From assembly GCA_003508835.1 (NCBI GenBank), contig PUFA01000106.1, positions 62,001 through 126,000 of the forward strand: a DNA stretch of 64,000 nucleotides. Reading direction: 5' to 3'. Source of the DNA: Eonycteris spelaea (lineage: Eukaryota; Chordata; Mammalia; Chiroptera; Pteropodidae). Shown here in pieces: positions 59,340 to 64,000 of the stretch. Under the pieces are notes generated by a model, which searched no databases, had not been told where the DNA came from, and saw nothing but the letters and a program-made list of their open reading frames with translations. Numbering within the stretch: the first letter of the stretch is position 1; each line of letters begins with the position of its first letter. Position numbers and translations under genes: made by a program.

Positions 59340-59470
59340 CCGCTGTCCCTAGGCTCATGTTTCTCCATATAACATGATAAAGCAAAGATTGCCCGAGAGG
59401 ATCTGATTCAGTGAACCCGAGTTTGGGCCCGAACATTTGCATTCTGCTTTTCCAGTGAGCACCATCTTAG
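59340..59470 (+). mobile_element. MER5A-like (hAT) fragment
   Basis: 'ggatctgattcagtgaaccc' ... 'gcccgaacatttgcattctg' resembles the MER5A centre (tctgattcagtaggtctgggg...gcctgagaatttgcatttct), and 'ctttccagtgagcaccat'-like text follows. Diverged and partial. Confidence 0.5.
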
Positions 59471-61004
59471 ACTGTGAGGAAACTGTCAGGAAATGAGCTC
59501 TCATTTAAAAATAAATATTTAGCCATTTTGGGGGAATATTACTGCGTCAACATTTTCCAACAGCTACTTTGTTTCTCGCGAAGTATACTTATCCAGGCAG
59601 AGTGTAGAAGGTTTTCTAGACCTTCTCGAATTTATACCAGAAAGTCTCGCATCTAGAGGGAATGTTTAACCTGAGGAAGAGAGAATTAAGGGGGAAACAG
59701 GCTTTCAAGTATTTGTAAGATGTTATATAAAAGAAAGAATAGACTTCATGTTGTCCCACGAGCAGGACTAACATAAATAAATAGAAATTAAGAGGAGTCA
59801 GAATTTGGCATGAGGAGTTTTGAACTGGGTAACATTAGGCAATGTGAGTTTTCTGTCGATGGAAATATCCAGCGGACACCTGAGTCACCGCCTTGTGGAA
59901 GGATCGTTGAGAGGATCATTACACTAATTGCTTCTTACTTTCAAATCTAAGAGTCTACACTTTTTGATAATTAATACGGGGAAAAGTATGTTTGAGGGAT
60001 TCAGCATCTAGATAAATAAATAAAACATTAATACATTTAATACACTTAAACCCCATTTATGAGACGAGTTCAGACACTCAGATGTGCGTGTGGTGTAGAA
60101 TACTGGTCTCCCCTCCGTCTCTTGCCCTATTTTTCCTGAGAAGACGACTCCTCAGCCAGACGCTGTTTCTCAGCTTCTCCTACAGTGAGCCATGGCCAGG
60201 TGTGGCCACGAGGCTCAGTTCCCCCAACAGGGCATAAATGGAGGTGAGTGTACACACAACGTCCACCTCACGGAACAAAAGGCCCTTGCAGTGCCCTGAC
60301 TCTTGCTCTGTCCTCCCCAGTGGCCCAAGGTGTGGCATTGGGAGCAGCAGGGAGGCCTTGTGTTCAGGGAGGGGTTTTTATGAATTACTGGAGCCAGAAC
60401 CACCCCTGCCCATCCTTCTCCGAGAAAGAAATCAGCAAACATGCTTAAAACTTAACCTGTAGACCTTTTTGTTACTGCAGCGTCTCCTTCTCCTTATCTG
60501 TTGTACTGCAGTTTAAGAACTTGGAGGGGTAGTTTTTGGCTTAAATACAAGGGAGAAAAACTGCACTTCATCTGGGAATCTGGATTGAATATGAACTATG
60601 AAAGGCAGAAACCACTGTTTCAGCAAAAATGGATTTAATGCAAGGTGTTTGGTCCGTCCAAACCACTGGAATGGCGGCCCCCATGACTGACACAGCCAAA
60701 GGATGGCAGTCAAATCATGTTGTACACCTTAAATCTATACAGTTGTTATTTTAAGAAATCTTTTTTAAAGAGATGCGGAATGTAGACTTGTCTAATTGAT
60801 GAGTGCAGATCTCAGCATCTTGGCTGCAGTTCCAAGATCGGAAAGCAGCTGCTAGAGTCACTGGTTCTGAAGCCTCTTCAGACCTGCAAGATCCACCTCA
60901 GCAAAACAGAAGCCGATGCCATCTCTGCTTCTTCCCCCATCATTCCAGATTCACATAGATGGACTCATGTAATTCAAGAGCATCAGCCACATCTGAAAAC
61001 TTAC
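59471..61004. other. Unassigned sequence
   Basis: No gene recognised. 'caaatcatgttgtacacctt' at about 60711 recalls an old L1 3' end in sense, but the body is not recognisable. Confidence 0.35.
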
Positions 61005-61068
61005 CTGGAATGGCTTCTGGAACAGGTTTATCTTTAGCTTTCTGGCTTTCGCAGTACAGGAAGTCACC
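61005..61068 (-). other. Candidate exon (64 nt), minus strand
   Basis: On the minus strand 'cccaacttccttttag' precedes 64 bases ending ATTCCAG|gtaagttttc, a strong donor. A possible branch point 'ctcat' lies about 27 bases before the acceptor. One frame reads GDFLYCESQKAKDKPVPEAI and on to the last full codon, leaving one base; a second frame is also open. The leftover base pairs with the two leading bases of the 47398-47441 candidate. The peptide is not recognised. Confidence 0.3.
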
Positions 61069-61970
61069 CTAAAAGGAAGTTGGGACAGATGAAGTATGAG
61101 CCAGTCTACCGTATCTATCACACACTGTCCTTGCCTTCACCAGGCTTACATTTTAGAAGAAATGAAAGACAAACTAGAAACACATTTGGTAGACAACTTA
61201 ATAACACTCTTAGATTAAGCTATTAGGAGATTAACTTCAGCAATAAAAAATGTTTAGGTTTGGCGGTAGTCAACACAATTTGCTCCTTATGGCAATTCAT
61301 GTAATTAGTGTGAATGTGATACAGTTAATCGAAATATATCTTTTGGCAGTGATTGCGTGAATTGATTTGACCCCGAACGACAGTGTGCAGTTTCAGACAT
61401 TTGCTGCCACATGTCCAATGGTCTGGACTCAGAAAACTGATTTATTTGGAGAATTTATGCTGTGGAAATTAAACTTGATTAGGACTTGACCTAAATCACA
61501 TTTCTCCAGATTTTTGATGTGAAAAGATTATCACTGAAGAGTACAGAATATAGGTTATTCTATCAAAGAGTTTCATATTTTGACACACAAAAACAAGCTC
61601 TTTTTGCTGAGTGAGCATGAGCAAATAATACAAATTTGAGTAGAGAACATTGTTGCTTAAACTGTTCTTGATGAAAGACTCCTTTGAGCATTTAGCATAA
61701 GCAATAAACTCATATTACAGAAATGTGCACTCATATGCACATATGTGTATATATAAAATTCTTCACAAATATCAGCTGGTTCATATATCCTTTGAACTCC
61801 TGAGATCTAAAATCCTAGGGTTTTGGCTTAAGTTCTAGTATAAAGTGGCATGCTTTCTTAAATTATGAGGATTTTGTGAGTTTTCAGTACTAAAAAAGTG
61901 GTACTGTGTGTACATACATGACATATATATGCATACATATATCAGTACACGTGTCATACGTAATATGTAT
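61069..61970. other. Unassigned AT-rich sequence
   Basis: Nothing recognised. A TATATA/ACATAC-rich patch lies at about 61905-61970. Confidence 0.35.
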
Positions 61971-62357
61971 ACACGGACATCCCTCGGTTACTGAGGGGAA
62001 CTGGTCCAGGACTGCCCACGAATCCCAAAATCCATGGATGCCCAAGTTCCCTATGAAAAAAGTCCTGGTATTTGTGTTTAACCTACACACATCTTCCCAC
62101 ATACTTTAAATCATCTCTAGGTTACTTATAACACCTAGTACAATGTAAATGCTTATGTAAATAGTTGTTATACTGTATTATTTAGGTAATAATGACAGGA
62201 AAGTGAATATGTACATACTCTACAGATGCAGCTGTCGCAGACCTGACTGCACAGTGCATGTCAGCAACAACGTACCATTTTTTCTTTTCAAATATGTCCA
62301 TCTGGGTTGGTCGAGTCTGGGGATGTGGAACTGCAGATATGGAGAACCAGCTGTACA
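61971..62357. mobile_element. Tigger-like (Tc1/mariner) non-autonomous DNA transposon
   Basis: The left end 'ggacatccctcggttactga' and the right end 'gcagatatggagaaccagct' form imperfect inverted repeats of the 'ccctcggtatccgcgg' type. Between them 'tgtttaacctacacacatct', 'actttaaatcatctctaggt', 'tacaatgtaaatgcttatgt' and 'gttatactgtattatttagg' match a common mammalian Tigger-derived MITE. Both ends lie next to TA, the expected target site. No transposase frame. Confidence 0.75.
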
Positions 62358-63834
62358 CCACATGGTACATGTTGAATACTGATGCATGTGTATAAGTGAA
62401 ATGCATCCTACTAGAGACCTCGCTGAAAGAGAGGTGTAGGCTTAAAGTCAGTTGTCTCAATCACTGCTCTGCACCCGCATTAGTAAAATGTGAGAATTTT
62501 CTCCTACTGAGTTTGCCAGAGGCTAGAAATTACTCCACTTGTTTCTCTACCTCTATTCCACACTAATAAATACAGGCAGATCATTCAGTACCAACTGAGC
62601 AGTAGTGAAATCTTAAAGTCATGGGTCTCTTAATCTTCATGTCCTCATCTATAAACTTTTTTTGTAATGCAATCTGTATCTTGTTCAGTGCTCAGATTCT
62701 GTGATTCTTTCAATTGCTGCTAAAATATGAGATTATACTTATTGGATTTTTTTTATAGACAAACAATACATGGACCAGAATGAGTTTTGCTTTACATTAT
62801 GCTTCAGCAATATGAAATACTAACCTGAAGGAAAAGGGAAATTCCTTATGCTCTAATTCCAACCAAAAGAATGAGTGAATGTGCTTCTATTAAGGAACAA
62901 ATGCAACGTCTTTAAGCCATGGCAATAAAACTATCACGGGGCCCAGGACCCTAGTCCCAGGAGGCTCACAGCAGCCTCGAGAGGACTGACTCCCGAAAGG
63001 ACCTGGTCTGTCTGTCTTTCATCCCAAACTTGCCAGAGGAAAGGGATGGGTAAGGGACTAAAATAGAATGGCTGTGGCTACCTGCGCTCTGGCATGGGAT
63101 TATCTGGGCAGGGGCTCCCAGGACACCGATTAGCCGACGAAGCATTAATGATTAGAGTGAGCATCGTAGTTCGTAGCTCGGGACGTGGGCAACAAGCAGT
63201 GCGCAAAGCTAAAGAGGATCAACGCCTACATCTAGGGACTAGATTTACAAAGCCTCATTCGTTTTATTGTTATTAAGGGATAGAGTGCCTAAAGGGCCGG
63301 CTGCTGGAATGAGGAACAGTGTGATGTTGATAACAGAGCACGGAGCCCTGGTGGCTTTATAATTTGATGTTTGGCTTCTGCTGTCACCAGCTGGCACGAA
63401 GGCCCCTCTGGTGTTTCAAATCAAGAAGGGACTAAAACTCCCTGAGGCTTCGTTACAGATAACCCGAACGTTTTGACCTCGGCTCCTGGCGAGAGAACTG
63501 TGTACTTTGGATTTAGTTTTTAATGGCAGTGGTATGTTGGCTGAGTTGAAATTTATTTGTGAGGTAGTACCTGGATTTAAGAAGAGCAATATCTACCTAA
63601 GGAAGGAACTTTCTGTCTCATTTGAGAACGATTAACATCTATGAGAAATGTCTCCTTAATAAGAAAATAGCTGTTGGCAAGTAACAGAGATTGTTGAATT
63701 TCGATTAAAGGATTAAGCGATGGTTCTTCCTCTTAGTTTCCACCTTGATCTACTTAGATTAGATTTGTTACTTGAGTCATTTTTATATAATGATGAAAAA
63801 GAAAAAAATATATATGTCCTTTGTCTTTGAACTA
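62358..63834. other. Unassigned sequence
   Basis: No gene or repeat recognised. Confidence 0.35.
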
Positions 63835-64000
63835 ATTTCTGCTTTTTCTTTAGTTTTCCTATTGATGTGTAATGCCTAACAAACATTTATATGGGTAATT
63901 ACCAAAGACCATGATTGCTGGATCATATGATAAAAGGGTGTTCGTTTTTTAAGAAACCACCAAACTGTCTTCCAAAGTGGCTCTACTGTTTTGCATCCCC
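63835..64000 (-). mobile_element. L1M LINE 3' part, antisense, cut by the window end
   Basis: 'gattgctggatcatatgata', 'agaaaccaccaaactgtctt' and 'ccaaagtggctctactgttt' are antisense ORF2 end blocks (gattgctggatcatatggt ... gccaaactgttttccaaagtggctg). The element continues past the window. Confidence 0.75.

Noticed and set aside
1..64000. CRISPR array, bacterial operon, tRNA, rRNA, U6, 7SK or Y RNA genes
   Set aside because: No regularly spaced repeats or characteristic RNA motifs were seen on either strand; the window is mammalian in character.

Overview
The window reads as nuclear DNA from a placental mammal. It is AT-rich, has no long open reading frame with recognisable protein similarity, and carries the usual ancient mammalian repeats: L1M and L2 LINEs, MIR SINEs, MaLR/MLT1 LTRs and a Tigger-like DNA transposon. 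Two L1 3' ends (about 24.53-24.66 kb and 43.59-43.83 kb) resemble the L1 3' UTR I associate with bat genomes. No young lineage-specific SINE of the carnivore, ruminant, pig, primate or rodent kind was seen, nor the tRNA-derived SINE of vesper bats. My best guess is a laurasiatherian, plausibly a bat from a lineage with quiet SINE and L1 activity. This rests on memory of repeat families, not on a search.

Layout. 0-8.4 kb: L2, MIR and minus-strand L1M pieces surround a GC-rich CpG island (about 3.06-4.38 kb) that carries promoter-type motifs. 8.4-19.3 kb: L1M fragments on both strands, an LTR-like block (12.06-13.03 kb) and an L1 with a classic 5' inversion (15.05-17.22 kb). 19.3-34.4 kb: mostly unassigned sequence with scattered MIR and L2. 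34.7-38 kb: an L2 split by an L1, then a second L2. 39.7-46.6 kb: three L1s, one internally deleted and one 5'-inverted, plus a GC-rich block. 46.6-64 kb: mostly unassigned sequence with two MLT1 LTRs, a small CpG island (53.68-54.06 kb), a GA minisatellite, a Tigger-like element and an L1 that runs off the end.

Genes. I found no confident protein-coding gene, tRNA, rRNA, snRNA or CRISPR. The open frames of 60-224 codons look like chance frames; several lie in L1 or low-complexity DNA. On the minus strand five short segments are flanked by good splice signals, stay open in one frame and have compatible phases (61.0, 47.4, 34.7, 30.4 and 23.1 kb). They could be exons of one long minus-strand transcript, in which case much of the window is intronic, but pseudo-exons of this quality also arise by chance. 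I see no operon-like, defence-like or other new multi-gene system here. The items most worth a second look are the CpG island with its BANP and NRF1 motifs, the phase-compatible exon candidates and the rearranged L1 copies.
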